DNA of 35,606 bases from Oerskovia rustica (GCF_014836555.1 NZ_JACSQQ010000002.1:16220-51825); one strand, 5' to 3'; shown: positions 8,033 through 16,259, counted from the stretch's first letter. The notes: generated from the sequence alone by a model not told the origin. Numbers and translations are program-made.

Positions 8033-8874
8033 CGAGGACCACGCAGGACACCGGCACGGACACCACCGGCACGCACGCCGCCACCGACGCGACGGGCGCC
8101 GCGCGCACCGACGCGGGCGCCGCGCTGCACCGGCTCGTCGAGGCCGTCCGCACGCTCGACGACGATGCCCTCCGCTCCCCCAGCGCGCTCGACGGGTGGA
8201 CCGTCGGGCACGTGCTCTCCCACGTCGCGATGGTCGGCGACGCGCTCGCCCGCCAGGCCGAGCTCGCGGCCCGCGGCGAGACGGCCGAGGTCTACGAGGG
8301 TGGGGCCGAGGGCCGCGCGGCCGGGATCGAGAACGGCGCGACCCGCTCGCGCGACGAGCACCTCGACGCGCTCGGGGCGGCAGGCGCGCGGCTCGACGCG
8401 GCCTGGGACCTGACGGACCGCACAGGGTGGGACGCACCCGTGACGTATCGCGACGGGACGGTCGCCGACGTCCTCGACTGCTGGTGGCGCGAGGTCCGCA
8501 TTCACGCGACCGACCTGGGCGAGGTCAGTACCGCCCAGGGCCTCACGCCGTCCGCGACCTGGGGGCTCTCCTTCGCCGACCACCTGCTCGACTTCCTGGG
8601 CCTGCGCCTGGCCGAGCCCGTGCTCGTGGTGCGGGACGAGGACGAGGCGCGCTCCGTCGTCGGGCCCGAGGGCGTGCGGGCCGCGGTCCTGGGGGCCGAC
8701 GACGCGCTCACGACCGTGACGGGTTCCGCGGCGGACGTCGCCGCGTGGCTCGCGGGACGCGAGACCCCCACAGCCCCGGTCGCACGCCGGGGCGGGGTCG
8801 CCGTGGACCTGCCCCCGCTCGCGCCGTGGCCGTCGGGAGTCCCCGTGCGTCGCCGAGGGCCGGTCAGGCCCTGA
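8029..8874 (+). CDS. Mycothiol-dependent maleylpyruvate isomerase / DinB-like family protein
   Basis: The 281-residue protein has the MDMPI-type N-terminal metal-binding four-helix domain: ALDGWTVGHVLSHVAMVGDAL and later VADVLDCWWREVRIHATDLG, with the expected histidine and glutamate ligands. A smaller C-terminal domain follows from about residue 175. Characterised relatives include the mycothiol-dependent maleylpyruvate isomerase; most members act on unknown electrophiles or thiols. The first 25 residues are Thr/Ala-rich and may be flexible. The ATG at 8029 overlaps the upstream stop in ATGA, making this the third gene of the TetR operon. Its stop lies inside the end of the convergent nirD gene (11-base overlap). 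Confidence 0.83.
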   Translation: MTRTTQDTGTDTTGTHAATDATGAARTDAGAALHRLVEAVRTLDDDALRSPSALDGWTVGHVLSHVAMVGDALARQAELAARGETAEVYEGGAEGRAAGIENGATRSRDEHLDALGAAGARLDAAWDLTDRTGWDAPVTYRDGTVADVLDCWWREVRIHATDLGEVSTAQGLTPSATWGLSFADHLLDFLGLRLAEPVLVVRDEDEARSVVGPEGVRAAVLGADDALTTVTGSAADVAAWLAGRETPTAPVARRGGVAVDLPPLAPWPSGVPVRRRGPVRP

Positions 8875-8876
8875 CC
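8862..8876. other. Palindrome containing two convergent stop codons
   Basis: GGTCAGGCCCTGACC is a 15-base palindrome with one central base. It holds the stop of the MDMPI-like gene (8872-8874, +) and of nirD (8864-8866, -). The stem is too tight to be a standard terminator by itself, yet no other terminator separates these convergent genes. Confidence 0.5.
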
Positions 8877-9202
8877 AGGACCGTCCCGTCCTCGACCGCG
8901 ACCTCGAAGGTCACGAGGGCCTCGGGCTCCTTGCCGCTCGGGTCGAGGCACCGCCCCGTCGTCAGGTCCCAGACCTGCTTGTACATGGGCGAGGTGATGG
9001 TCGGGGTCTCGCCCGCCGAGCCGACGATCCCGCGCGAGAGCACGTTGGCCCCCGAGTAGGGGTCGCGCTGCTGGACCGCGAACAGCCGGTCGTCGGCCAG
9101 TCGGAACACGGCGACCTGGGTGCCGTCGACCAGCGCGGCGACGCCGCGCTCGGGCACGAGCCGCTCGAAGGGGCAGACCGTCGTCCATGCCGTCGCGCTC
9201 AC
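8864..9202 (-). CDS. nirD: Nitrite reductase (NADH) small subunit NirD
   Basis: The 112-residue protein is the Rieske-fold small subunit of cytoplasmic assimilatory nitrite reductase, partner of NirB. Visible marks are DRLFAVQQRDPYSGANVLSRGIVG and TITSPMYKQVWDLTTGRCLDPSG. As in most NirD proteins the paired Cys/His ligands of a true Rieske cluster are missing, so it should not carry 2Fe-2S. The GTG start at 9202 overlaps the nirB stop in GTGA; the frame stays open far upstream only because it shadows nirB. Translational coupling with nirB fits fixed subunit stoichiometry. Confidence 0.95.
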   Translation of the reverse strand: MSATAWTTVCPFERLVPERGVAALVDGTQVAVFRLADDRLFAVQQRDPYSGANVLSRGIVGSAGETPTITSPMYKQVWDLTTGRCLDPSGKEPEALVTFEVAVEDGTVLVRA

Positions 9203-11772
9203 TTGCGGACCTCCACCGTGCGGGCGATCACCGGGTCGTTGTCGGAGGGCTCGCCGGGGCGGGCCGGTCGCACCTGTCCGCGCACGCCTGTGTAGGCGAG
9301 GTCGGGGTCGTGCTGGTCGGGCGCGTTGACGAACGACACGAACCGCGACAGACGGTCCGGGTCGTCGAGGGTCTGCGCCCACTCGTCGACGTACGACTCG
9401 ACGTGCCGCGCGACCTCGGCCTCGAGGTCGGCCGCGATGCCCAGCGAGTCCTCGACCAGGACCTTGCGCAGCTCGACGATCCCACCAGGGAAGTCCGCGA
9501 CCCACGGGGCCGTGCGCTGCAGGCGGTCGGCGGTCCGCACGTAGTACGCGAGGAAGCGGTCGACCACCGCGACGAGCGTCTCGTCGTCGAGGTCCTCCGC
9601 GAGCAGCTCGGCGTGCCGGGGCGAGAAGCCGCCGTTGCCGCCCACGTACACGTTCCAGCCCTTCTCGGTCGCGATCACGCCCACGTCCTTGCCCCGCGCC
9701 TCGGCGCACTCGCGCGCACAGCCCGAGACACCGATCTTGAACTTGTGCGGCGACCGCAGCCCCCGGTAGCGGAGCTCGAGACGCACGGCCATGCCCACCG
9801 AGTCCTGCACCCCGAACCGGCACCACGAGGACCCCACGCACGACTTCACCGCGCGCAACGACTTGCCGTACGCCTGCCCCGACTCCATCCCCGCGTCGAC
9901 CAGGCGACGCCAGATCTCCGGGAGCTGGTCGATCCGCGCCCCGAAGAGCCCGATGCGCTGGGCGCCCGTCACGCGCGTGTACAGACCGAAGTCCTGCGCG
10001 ACCTGCCCGATCACGATGAGCTTCTCGGGCGTGATCTCCCCCGCGGGGACGCGCGGGACCACCGAGTACGTGCCGTCCTTCTGCAGGTTGGCCAGCGCGC
10101 GGTCGTTGGTGTCCTGGAGCGCGGCCTGCTCGCCGTCGAGGATGTACCCGCCCCACAGCGACGCCAGGATCGAGGCGACGACCGGCTTGCAGACCACGCA
10201 GCCGCGGCCCGTGCCGTGCGCCGCGACGATCTGGGTGAAGGTGCGCAGCCCGTCCTGCCGCACGAGCGCGAAGAGCTCGGCGCGCGACATCGTGAAGTGC
10301 TCGCACATCGCGTTCGACACCGTGACGCCGGCCGCCTCGAGCGACGTGTTGACGATCTTGGTGAGCACCGGTACGCACGACCCGCACACGGTCCCGGCCT
10401 TGGTGCACGCCTTGACCTCGCCCAGGCTCGTGCAGCCGTGCTCGGTCACCGCCCCTCGGACCGTCCCGGCGGTGACGTTCGCGCACGAGCAGACCACGAC
10501 GTCGTCGGGCAGGTCGCCGCCGAGCGCCGGGGCGCCGCCCTCCGGGGCGAGGAACGCCGACGGGTCGGCGCCCAGCGAGCGGCCCAGCAGGGGCCGCAGC
10601 GACGAGTAGAGGGCCGCGTCGCCCACGAACACGCCGCCGAGCAGGGTCCGCGCGTCGTCCGAGACGACGAGCTTGCGGTAGGTCCGCGCGACCGGGTCGG
10701 CGAACGTGACCTCGAGCGCGCCGGGCGTCAGCCCGAACACGTCGCCGAAGCTCGCCGCCTCGATGTCGACGCCCTTGAGCTTGGTCCCCTCGGGCGCCGG
10801 GGAGTAGGTCGCGCTGCCGCCGAGCAGGCGGTCGACGACGACGTCGGCCATGGCGTTGCCCGGTGCGACCAGGCCCACGCACTGGTCCTCGAACGACGCG
10901 CACTCCCCGATGGCCCACACGGCCGGGTCCGAGGTGTGGCACGCCGCACCGACGACGACGCCGCCGCGCTCGCCGATCGCGAGGCCCGCCTCGCGTGCGA
11001 CGCGGTCCCGGGGCCGGATGCCCGTCGAGAAGATCACGACGTCGGCGGGGACCCGCGACCCGTCCGACAGGTCCATGCCCCCCACGGCGCCGTCGCCCGC
11101 GGCGGTGAGCCCCGTGGCGCCGGTCGAGGTGCGGACGTCGATCCCACGGTCGGTCACGAGCACGCGCAGCGCCTCGCCGCCCGCGTCGTCGAGCTGGACG
11201 CTCATGAGCCGGTCGGCGAACTCGACGACCGTCGCGGCCACGCCGAGGGTCTGGAGCGCGGCCGCGGCCTCGAGCCCCAGCACGCCTCCCCCGACTACGA
11301 CGCCGTGCAGCGGGCGCCCCAGGCGCGCGGAGCGCAGCCCGACGTACTCGCGCAGCCCCTCCAGGTCGGCCAGGGTGCGGTAGCTGAAGACGCCCGGCAG
11401 GTCGGTGCCCTCGGTGCGGGGCGTCCAGGCCCAGGAGCCCGTGGCCAGGACCAGGTGGTCGTAGGCGAGCACGCGCCCGGACCTCGTCGTGACGGTCTGC
11501 GTCTCGCGGTCCACGGCAGCGACCGCGTCGCCCGTGACGAGCTCGGTGCGCGGGTCCGCCCAGACCGAGGGCTCCATCGTCAGGTCGTCCGCCGAGCGTC
11601 CCGTGAAGTACTCGGACAGGTGCACGCGGTCGTACGGGGCCCGGTCCTCGTCCCCGACGACGGACACGTGCCACGCCCCCTCGGGAGAGCGTGCGATCAT
11701 CTGGCTCACGAACCGGTGGGCGACCATGCCGGCGCCGACCACCACGACGCGGCCGGGGGTGGGAGTGCTCAT
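9199..11772 (-). CDS. nirB: Nitrite reductase (NADH) large subunit NirB
   Basis: The 857-residue catalytic subunit reduces nitrite to ammonium with NAD(P)H, FAD, siroheme and iron-sulfur clusters. It starts with an FAD-binding fold (VVVGAGMVAHRFV, about 10-22) and a second nucleotide fold (GVVVGGGVLGLEAAAAL). The BFD-like 2Fe-2S domain follows near 425-470 (VCSCANVTAG, ACTKAGTVCGSCVP). The siroheme/4Fe-4S cysteines lie in VGSSWCRFGVQDS (about 640) and GVSGCARECAEARG (about 682). Length is normal. The ATG at 11772 has only a weak GAGG upstream. It leads the nirBD pair and faces mqo across 239 bases containing a palindrome. Nitrate reductase, nitrite transporter and siroheme genes are not in the window. 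Confidence 0.97.
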   Translation of the reverse strand: MSTPTPGRVVVVGAGMVAHRFVSQMIARSPEGAWHVSVVGDEDRAPYDRVHLSEYFTGRSADDLTMEPSVWADPRTELVTGDAVAAVDRETQTVTTRSGRVLAYDHLVLATGSWAWTPRTEGTDLPGVFSYRTLADLEGLREYVGLRSARLGRPLHGVVVGGGVLGLEAAAALQTLGVAATVVEFADRLMSVQLDDAGGEALRVLVTDRGIDVRTSTGATGLTAAGDGAVGGMDLSDGSRVPADVVIFSTGIRPRDRVAREAGLAIGERGGVVVGAACHTSDPAVWAIGECASFEDQCVGLVAPGNAMADVVVDRLLGGSATYSPAPEGTKLKGVDIEAASFGDVFGLTPGALEVTFADPVARTYRKLVVSDDARTLLGGVFVGDAALYSSLRPLLGRSLGADPSAFLAPEGGAPALGGDLPDDVVVCSCANVTAGTVRGAVTEHGCTSLGEVKACTKAGTVCGSCVPVLTKIVNTSLEAAGVTVSNAMCEHFTMSRAELFALVRQDGLRTFTQIVAAHGTGRGCVVCKPVVASILASLWGGYILDGEQAALQDTNDRALANLQKDGTYSVVPRVPAGEITPEKLIVIGQVAQDFGLYTRVTGAQRIGLFGARIDQLPEIWRRLVDAGMESGQAYGKSLRAVKSCVGSSWCRFGVQDSVGMAVRLELRYRGLRSPHKFKIGVSGCARECAEARGKDVGVIATEKGWNVYVGGNGGFSPRHAELLAEDLDDETLVAVVDRFLAYYVRTADRLQRTAPWVADFPGGIVELRKVLVEDSLGIAADLEAEVARHVESYVDEWAQTLDDPDRLSRFVSFVNAPDQHDPDLAYTGVRGQVRPARPGEPSDNDPVIARTVEVRK

Positions 11773-11873
11773 GTGGGGGGCCTCACGAGAAAGGTCGGGC
11801 GTGGACGGGGCGAGTCGGGTCGCGGGGGGCGAGTGCGACCGTCAGGACCATCCTGGCGCATAGATACGAGGTT

Positions 11874-11891
11874 TCTGGTCAAAACACCAGA
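11874..11891. promoter_or_regulatory. Palindrome in the nirB upstream region (putative operator)
   Basis: TCTGGT (11874-11879) and ACCAGA (11886-11891) are separated by CAAAAC, about 100 bases upstream of nirB. On the minus strand TGGTGT is followed after 17 bases by TATCTA, a weak promoter-like pair overlapping the repeat. The regulator cannot be named. Confidence 0.35.
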
Positions 11892-11979
11892 TCAGCGCGT
11901 CGCGGGGACCTAGGACGCGACGTCCAGGGACCTTGGTCCCGAAAAAGTGTGACGCACGACCGTGACGGACGGCACAGCA

Positions 11980-12011
11980 TGTGCACTCCTTCACAAGCGT
12001 AAAATCGAGCG
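11980..12011 (+). promoter_or_regulatory. Leaderless mqo promoter with a GlxR/CRP-like site
   Basis: TAAAAT (-10, 12000-12005) ends six bases before the GTG start at 12012. TGTGCACTCCTTCACA at 11980-11995 keeps both TGTG...CACA half-sites of the GlxR/CRP consensus. The expected -35 position overlaps it and has no good hexamer. A bound regulator there would most likely repress. Confidence 0.5.
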
Positions 12012-13517
12012 GTGGCGACTAAGAAGACAACGGGTCAGAACACCATCGACGTAGCCCTCATCGGCGGCGGCATCATGAGTGCGACCCTCGGCGCCCTCCT
12101 GAAGCTCCTCGAGCCCACGTGGACCATCAAGGTCTTCGAGCGCCTCGACGCGGTAGCCCAGGAGTCCTCCAACCCGTGGAACAACGCTGGCACCGGCCAC
12201 GCTGCGCTCTGCGAGCTGAACTACACCCCCGAGAAGGCCGACGGGACCGTCGAGATCTCCAAGGCGGTCGCGATCAACGAGCAGTTCGAGGTGTCGCGCG
12301 AGTTCTGGCACCACCTGCTCACCGGGGGCCACCTGCCCGAGCCCGCGAGCTTCATCAGCCACACCCCGCACATGACGTTCGTGCGCGGCGCGGCCAACGT
12401 GGACTACCTCAAGCGCCGCTTCACCGCGCTGAGCGCCCACCCGCTGTTCAGCGAGCTCGAGTTCACCGACGACCCCGCGGTCATCGCGCAGTGGGCACCC
12501 CTGCTGGTCCTCGACCGGGACGGCGACGAGGCCGTCGCCGCGACCCGCGCGACGAGCGGCACGGACGTCGACTTCGGTGCGCTCACCTCGCAGCTCTTCG
12601 ACTTCCTCACGGCCCACGACGTCGAGCTCAACCTCCAGCACGAGGTCAACCGCCTCAAGAAGCGCAAGGACGGCACCTGGGACGTCACCGTCAAGGACGT
12701 GTCCTGGAACGCCAAGCAGGGGCCGCGCACCGTCAACGCCCGCTTCGTGTTCGTCGGTGCCGGCGGCGGCGCCCTGCCGCTGCTGCAGAAGGCCGGCATC
12801 AAGGAGGCCAAGGGCTACGGCGGCTTCCCCATCAGCGGAGAGTTCCTGCGCACCGACAACCCGGAGATCGTCGCCCAGCACCAGGCCAAGGTGTACGGCA
12901 AGGCCGACGTCGGCTCGCCGCCCATGTCCGTCCCGCACCTCGACACGCGCGTGGTCGACGGCAAGACGTACCTGATGTTCGGCCCCTACGCCGGGTTCAG
13001 CCCCAAGTACCTCAAGAAGGGGTCGCTGCTCGACCTCTTCACGTCGCTGCGGACCCACAACATCGGGTCCATGCTCGGCGCGGGCCTCAAGAACATCGAC
13101 CTCACGCAGTACCTGGTCGGCCAGCTCGTCGCGAGCCCCGAGGCCAAGTTCACGGCGCTCCAGGCGTTCATGCCCACGGCCCACCCCAAGGACTGGGAGA
13201 AGATCACCGCGGGCCAGCGCGTGCAGGTCATCAAGAAGGACCCGGTCAAGGGCGGCGTGCTCGAGTTCGGCACCGAGGTCATCGCGGCCGCGGACGGCTC
13301 GATCGCCGGCCTGCTCGGCGCCTCGCCGGGCGCCTCGACCGCGGTCCCCGCGATGATCGACGTCCTCGAGCGCTGCTTCCCGCAGCAGTTCGCGACGTGG
13401 CGCCCCGCGCTCGGAGCCATGATCCCGAGCCTCGGCCAGGCCACGTGGGAGGCCACCGAGCTCGACTCGCTCTCCGCCTCCGCGGGTCCCTCGGAGGAGG
13501 CGGTCGGCGCCCGCTGA
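12012..13517 (+). CDS. mqo: Malate:quinone oxidoreductase
   Basis: The 501-residue FAD enzyme oxidises malate to oxaloacetate at the membrane and passes electrons to menaquinone, as an alternative to NAD malate dehydrogenase in the TCA cycle. The N-terminus carries the FAD fold DVALIGGGIMSATLGALLKLL (about 13-33). The hallmark ESSNPWNNAGTGHAALCELNYTP (about 50-72) follows, and the family segments VFVGAGGGALPLLQKAG and GGFPISGEFLR are present. Length matches the family. The GTG at 12012 is taken as start: it lies six bases after the -10 hexamer, so the message should be leaderless. A strong hairpin follows the stop. It is transcribed alone, divergent from nirBD. Confidence 0.97.
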   Translation: MATKKTTGQNTIDVALIGGGIMSATLGALLKLLEPTWTIKVFERLDAVAQESSNPWNNAGTGHAALCELNYTPEKADGTVEISKAVAINEQFEVSREFWHHLLTGGHLPEPASFISHTPHMTFVRGAANVDYLKRRFTALSAHPLFSELEFTDDPAVIAQWAPLLVLDRDGDEAVAATRATSGTDVDFGALTSQLFDFLTAHDVELNLQHEVNRLKKRKDGTWDVTVKDVSWNAKQGPRTVNARFVFVGAGGGALPLLQKAGIKEAKGYGGFPISGEFLRTDNPEIVAQHQAKVYGKADVGSPPMSVPHLDTRVVDGKTYLMFGPYAGFSPKYLKKGSLLDLFTSLRTHNIGSMLGAGLKNIDLTQYLVGQLVASPEAKFTALQAFMPTAHPKDWEKITAGQRVQVIKKDPVKGGVLEFGTEVIAAADGSIAGLLGASPGASTAVPAMIDVLERCFPQQFATWRPALGAMIPSLGQATWEATELDSLSASAGPSEEAVGAR

Positions 13518-13539
13518 CCCCGCCCCCGCAACGCACCGG

Positions 13540-13570
13540 CGCCCCGGTCTCCTTCGTGGAGACCGGGGCG
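13540..13570 (+). terminator. mqo terminator hairpin
   Basis: A perfect 13-base stem (CGCCCCGGTCTCC, 13540-13552, with GGAGACCGGGGCG, 13558-13570) closes a TTCGT loop, 22 bases after the mqo stop. The downstream sequence is only weakly T-rich. It can also serve the convergent lipoprotein gene. Confidence 0.75.
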
Positions 13571-13656
13571 TCGTGCTGCGCTCGGGGTCGGGTCCCGCAG
13601 GCCGCCGCGGGCAGCCGCGCGTCGCGAGCCGCGAGCCGCCCGAGCCTGGGCCCCTG

Positions 13657-14898
13657 CTAGTGATGCGCCTCCGCCAGCACCTCCTCGACGGCGTTCCAGA
13701 ACTCGACGCGGGCCTGGTGCGTCGCGGCCGGGACCGCACCCGACTCGTCCAGCGACACGGGCAGGTACGGCGCCAGGGCGATGTAGTGTCCCGCGTCCTC
13801 CTGCACGACCGAGCGAACCCTCGTCGGGTCGCCGAACCGGGTCATCGCGTCCGTGAGCAACGGGCACGCTACCCACACGGGGTCCGCCGTCCCGCACGCG
13901 AGCACCGTCGGGCCGACGATCGTGCTGCCGTCCACGAGCGCCTCCGGAGGCGGCGCAACGTCCCGCCGGTACTCGGCGCACGGCATGCCGACACCGTCGA
14001 GAGTCCAGGCCGACACCTGCCCGTTCGGATACCCGCAGCCCAGGCGGCCCGCCCCGGTCGGCGCGAAGGCGCCGTACACCTCGTCAGGGCGGGTGGCGGC
14101 GAGCCACAGTGCCATCTCCCCACCGCGTGAGACGCCGAACGTGAACACCCGGGCGAGATCGACGCCAGGCTGCGCCCGCAGCCACGCCAGCCCGGTGAGG
14201 AACGTCTCGACGGGCACGTTCTCCAGCTGCGGCGGCTGCCCGGGGCTCTTGAAGTAGCTGATCGCCAGGGCGGGGTAGCCGAGCGCAGCGAGGTGCGTCG
14301 CCGCCGCACGAGCATAGGCAAGTCCGCCGTCAGACCCGCTGAAGACGAGCACGGCAGGCGTGGGGTCGTCGGCGGTGAAGTCGGTGGGCACGGCGTAGGC
14401 GGCGACCATGCCGTCGTCGGTCACGTCCTGGACATCGACGTCGGCCCCGTAGCCGCGCCGCTCGACGACGGCCTCGGTGAGGACGTCGTCGTCGACGCTC
14501 ACGACGAGGCGGACGTCGTGGTCTACCGACAAGGCGTCCGGGCTGGACGGGCTGGTACCGGTCATCGACCAGAACGGCCCCATCGCGTCGGCCGTGGTCC
14601 ACGACCCTTCGGTCGGTGCCGTCGTCGCGAGGTCCACCCGTCCGTCCTCGTCCGCCACGAACGTCGCACGCGACGACATCGCGCTCCCCTCGAGCTCCGT
14701 CGTCGCGACCAGTCGCACCTCGCGACCCGCGCCGAGCCCGGTCAGCGTGATCGCGAGCGGGTCGAACGCCCCGTCCTGCGGGGCGACCTCGATCGCCGGT
14801 TCCTGCTCGGGCGACGCAGAGCACCCTGCGAGAGCCAGCAGCGAGGCGGTCAGCAGGAGGGCAACGGCAGGGACATGGTCACGTCGTCGGGAGGCCAT
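13657..14898 (-). CDS. Alpha/beta-hydrolase lipoprotein, acyl-CoA thioesterase/BAAT type
   Basis: The 413-residue exported protein starts with a signal peptide and lipobox (LLALAGC, lipidated Cys26), so it should sit on the outer face of the membrane. Residues about 35-140 form a BAAT-like N-terminal beta domain (LAITLTGLGAGREVRLVAT). The C-terminal alpha/beta hydrolase shows FTFGVSRGGEMAL (nucleophile Ser257), CGTADPVW (Asp339) and EDAGHYIAL (His371), a full triad. Homologues hydrolyse acyl-CoA or transfer acyl groups, but an extracytoplasmic enzyme is more likely an esterase. The ATG at 14898 is preferred; a TTG two codons upstream is the alternative. It converges on mqo. Confidence 0.85.
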   Translation of the reverse strand: MASRRRDHVPAVALLLTASLLALAGCSASPEQEPAIEVAPQDGAFDPLAITLTGLGAGREVRLVATTELEGSAMSSRATFVADEDGRVDLATTAPTEGSWTTADAMGPFWSMTGTSPSSPDALSVDHDVRLVVSVDDDVLTEAVVERRGYGADVDVQDVTDDGMVAAYAVPTDFTADDPTPAVLVFSGSDGGLAYARAAATHLAALGYPALAISYFKSPGQPPQLENVPVETFLTGLAWLRAQPGVDLARVFTFGVSRGGEMALWLAATRPDEVYGAFAPTGAGRLGCGYPNGQVSAWTLDGVGMPCAEYRRDVAPPPEALVDGSTIVGPTVLACGTADPVWVACPLLTDAMTRFGDPTRVRSVVQEDAGHYIALAPYLPVSLDESGAVPAATHQARVEFWNAVEEVLAEAHH

Positions 14899-14968
14899 GG
14901 GCAAATGTTCCCGTACCTCACCAATTCGGCACGACCCGCCACGCCGGACGGTCGGCGCGGCTCTGGTG

Positions 14969-15169
14969 TCATCCTCGAAGACCTCGCGCCCCGACCAGGT
15001 CGGCCTGCCGCCGCGGGTCTCCCCGCCCGGCCGGCGGCAGGCTCCAACCGTCGTTCGTCCCGGCGGGGAACCGACCCCCTGCTGGCGGGCGCCGCAACGC
15101 CATCACCACGAGCGGCGCCACGAGCGCCGCGATCACGACCAGCCTCATCACGAGCTCCACGATGTCCAT
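14969..15169 (-). CDS. Small single-span membrane protein, unknown function
   Basis: The 66-residue reading frame begins with one strong transmembrane helix (DIVELVMRLVVIAALVAPLV, about 2-21), then RRPPAGG and a polar, Gly/Arg-rich tail. The upstream GGAGG is only one base from the ATG at 15169. The GTG three codons later has better spacing from the same site and could be the true start. The gene is divergent from the GlxA-type regulator, with a 9-base inverted repeat between them, so it is the likely regulator target. I do not recognise the family, and non-coding status cannot be excluded. Confidence 0.5.
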   Translation of the reverse strand: MDIVELVMRLVVIAALVAPLVVMALRRPPAGGRFPAGTNDGWSLPPAGRGDPRRQADLVGARGLRG

Positions 15170-15204
15170 GCCTCCAGCGTGGTCCGACCGGGCGACACGC
15201 ACGA

Positions 15205-15258
15205 GTGGCAGGAGAGACAGGTGTCGACAAGATCCTGCCACGGGCGTAGCGTCGAGGG
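15205..15258 (+). promoter_or_regulatory. GlxA-regulator promoter with 9-base inverted repeat
   Basis: TCGACA (-35, 15224-15229), a 17-base spacer and TAGCGT (-10, 15247-15252) end six bases before the ATG at 15259, predicting a leaderless message. GTGGCAGGA (15205-15213) and TCCTGCCAC (15233-15241) form an inverted repeat around the -35, and TGTCGACA (15222-15229) is itself palindromic. This is a good candidate operator for the adjacent AraC-type regulator. Confidence 0.6.
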
Positions 15259-16212
15259 ATGTTGCGCACAGTGGCGGCCGTCGTCGCCGACGGACTGGCC
15301 CCGTTCGAGTTCGGCGTCGTCTGCGAGGTCTTCGGCCTCGACCGCACGGACGACGGCGTCCCCCTGGTCGACTTCCGCGTCTGCGGCCCGGTCGCAGGCG
15401 AGCCGGTCCGCACCAGCATGGGCGCCTCCCTGGTCCCCGACCACGGGCTCGACGCGCTCGAGGACGCCGACCTGGTCGCGATCCCCGCGCTCACCATCCG
15501 TGACGAGTACCCGCCGGAGATCGTCGACGCCCTGCGCGCGGCCCACGCCCGCGGCGCGGTCCTGCTGAGCGTCTGCTCGGGCGCGTTCCTGCTCGCCGCT
15601 GCCGGGCTCGTCGACGGGCGTCGCATCACGACGCACTGGCGCCACGCGGAGGACCTCAGGGCGCGGTTCCCGCAGGTCGACGTGGACCCGGACGTCCTCT
15701 TCGTCGACGACGGCGACATCGTCACGAGCGCGGGGACGGCCGCCGGGATCGACGCGTGCCTGCACATCGTGCGCAAGGAGTTCGGCAGCGCGGCCGCCAA
15801 CGCGATCGCGCGGCGCATGGTCGTCCCGCCCCAGCGCGACGGCGGGCAGCGCCAGTACATCGACCGCCCCGTGCCGGTGTGCGAGGAGCAGAGCATCCGC
15901 GACGTGCTCGCGTGGATGAGCGAGCACCTCGACGAGGCTCAGACGGTCGAGGACCTCGCGCGGCGCGCACACCTGTCGACGCGCACGTTCGCGCGGACGT
16001 TCGTCGCCGAGACGGGCACGACGCCCATGCAGTGGCTCGCGACCCAGCGCGTGCACCATGCGCGGACCCTGCTCGAGGAGTCGGGGCTCGACCTCGAGGA
16101 GATCGCGCGGCTGTGCGGGTTCGGGTCGGCCGCGCTGCTGCGGCACCACTTCCGTCGCGCGGTCGGCGTCCCGCCCACGGACTACCGGCAGACGTTCCGG
16201 CACGCGTCCTGA
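15259..16212 (+). CDS. GlxA family AraC-type transcriptional regulator
   Basis: The 317-residue protein joins an N-terminal DJ-1/PfpI-like domain (about 1-165) to a C-terminal AraC helix-turn-helix pair (about 215-312). The first has the nucleophile-elbow-like VLLSVCSGAFLLAAAGLVDG with Cys106. The second shows TVEDLARRAHLSTRTFARTFVAETG and LDLEEIARLCGFGSAALLRHHFRRAVG. The DJ-1 part probably senses a ligand rather than catalyses. Length is typical. It probably controls the divergent small membrane protein and itself, since an inverted repeat sits over its -35. The ATG at 15259 lies six bases after the -10, so no ribosome site is expected. Confidence 0.93.
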   Translation: MLRTVAAVVADGLAPFEFGVVCEVFGLDRTDDGVPLVDFRVCGPVAGEPVRTSMGASLVPDHGLDALEDADLVAIPALTIRDEYPPEIVDALRAAHARGAVLLSVCSGAFLLAAAGLVDGRRITTHWRHAEDLRARFPQVDVDPDVLFVDDGDIVTSAGTAAGIDACLHIVRKEFGSAAANAIARRMVVPPQRDGGQRQYIDRPVPVCEEQSIRDVLAWMSEHLDEAQTVEDLARRAHLSTRTFARTFVAETGTTPMQWLATQRVHHARTLLEESGLDLEEIARLCGFGSAALLRHHFRRAVGVPPTDYRQTFRHAS

Positions 16213-16259
16213 CCCGCACCCCGGTGAGACGCAGCGCTCCGCCGTCGGGCCGTGTCACG

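Noticed and set aside
11871-11890. Possible GlnR box before nirB (GAAAC on the minus strand)
   Set aside because: Only one half-site fits; the partner half at the proper spacing does not match the GlnR consensus.
9187-11913. A 908-codon open frame on the plus strand opposite nirB
   Set aside because: It is Arg/Asp/His-rich with no domain, opposite a clear NirB; high-GC codon bias keeps antisense frames open.
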